This document shows positions 63,805-64,000 of a DNA stretch of 64,000 nt, in pieces (position 1 is the first letter of the stretch; each line of letters starts with the position of its first letter). Position numbers and translations under genes: made by a program. The DNA comes from Epiperipatus broadwayi (Eukaryota; Onychophora; Udeonychophora; Euonychophora; Peripatidae), in the NCBI GenBank assembly GCA_028023455.1, contig JAQFVV010012511.1, forward strand, positions 1,674,165-1,738,164, in the 5' to 3' direction. The notes beneath the pieces were generated by a model. The model did no database searches. It was not told the origin of the DNA and saw nothing but the letters and a program-made list of their open reading frames with translations.

Positions 63805-64000
63805 CCTGCAGTTTCAGATAAGGAGTTTTTAGAATATGAGTTTAGAAATACAAATAATATTTTGTTCAATATTATTTAATAAAGTTAAGATTGCTGCATG
63901 CTTTATCTGACTTTTTTTAAAAAAAAAACATTATTCATGCAGCACATGATCACTACTACTGTTTGAAGAGTTTTGTCTGTTTAAACATTATTATTAGAAA
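63805..64000. other. AT-rich non-coding DNA
   Basis: Nothing firm. ACATGATCACTACTACTGTT near 63944 resembles the complement of an HP-1 tail, so another copy may continue beyond the window. Confidence 0.45.

Overview
This is a strongly AT-rich, gene-poor stretch of an animal nuclear genome. The evidence is long microsatellites ((TA)n, (AAT)n, (ATCT/GTCT/ACCT)n), tRNA-derived SINE-like repeats with A/B boxes, decayed RTE-type LINE 3' ends, an LTR retrotransposon with a gag gene, and many long inverted repeats. No host protein-coding gene, tRNA gene or rRNA gene can be supported. Nearly all open frames are short chance frames or read through repeats. I cannot name the species; an invertebrate metazoan is the best guess.

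Layout. Positions 1-32600 are AT-rich filler carrying microsatellites, an inverted pair of tRNA-derived SINE-like units (1912-2434), a fold-back element with a near-perfect inner palindrome (3664-4209), a 1.25 kb palindrome with a SINE inserted in one arm (11633-13024), a 0.5 kb tetranucleotide array (13139-13630), and more hairpin repeats (16425, 18510, 18660, 23404, 24063, 25063, 27741, 29349). Positions 32668-40976 are a complete, young LTR element on the minus strand. It has two 2133-bp LTRs, a single gag ORF, a long repeat-rich leader and no pol, so it is a non-autonomous 'gag-only' element. Positions 41000-64000 are again filler with hairpin repeats (44498, 49554, 54648, 56308, 59345, 63428), RTE LINE remnants (50240-51747 and 57385-57722), an (AAT)n array and a second copy of the small SINE.

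The most interesting system is a dispersed hairpin-repeat family, here called HP-1, with six copies. Most copies have imperfect 11-16 bp flanking duplications, as expected of target-primed insertion and not of a cut-and-paste MITE. The loop of several copies carries a sequence fitting a type I hammerhead ribozyme: CTGANGA, a short helix II, GAAA, a palindromic helix III, GTC, and a 6-bp helix I. A diverged copy at 32527-32572 preserves helices I, II and III through compensatory changes. This suggests retrozyme-like or Penelope-like (pLTR) elements that were processed by self-cleavage. That interpretation is inference; the core bases, pairings and flanking repeats are visible directly.
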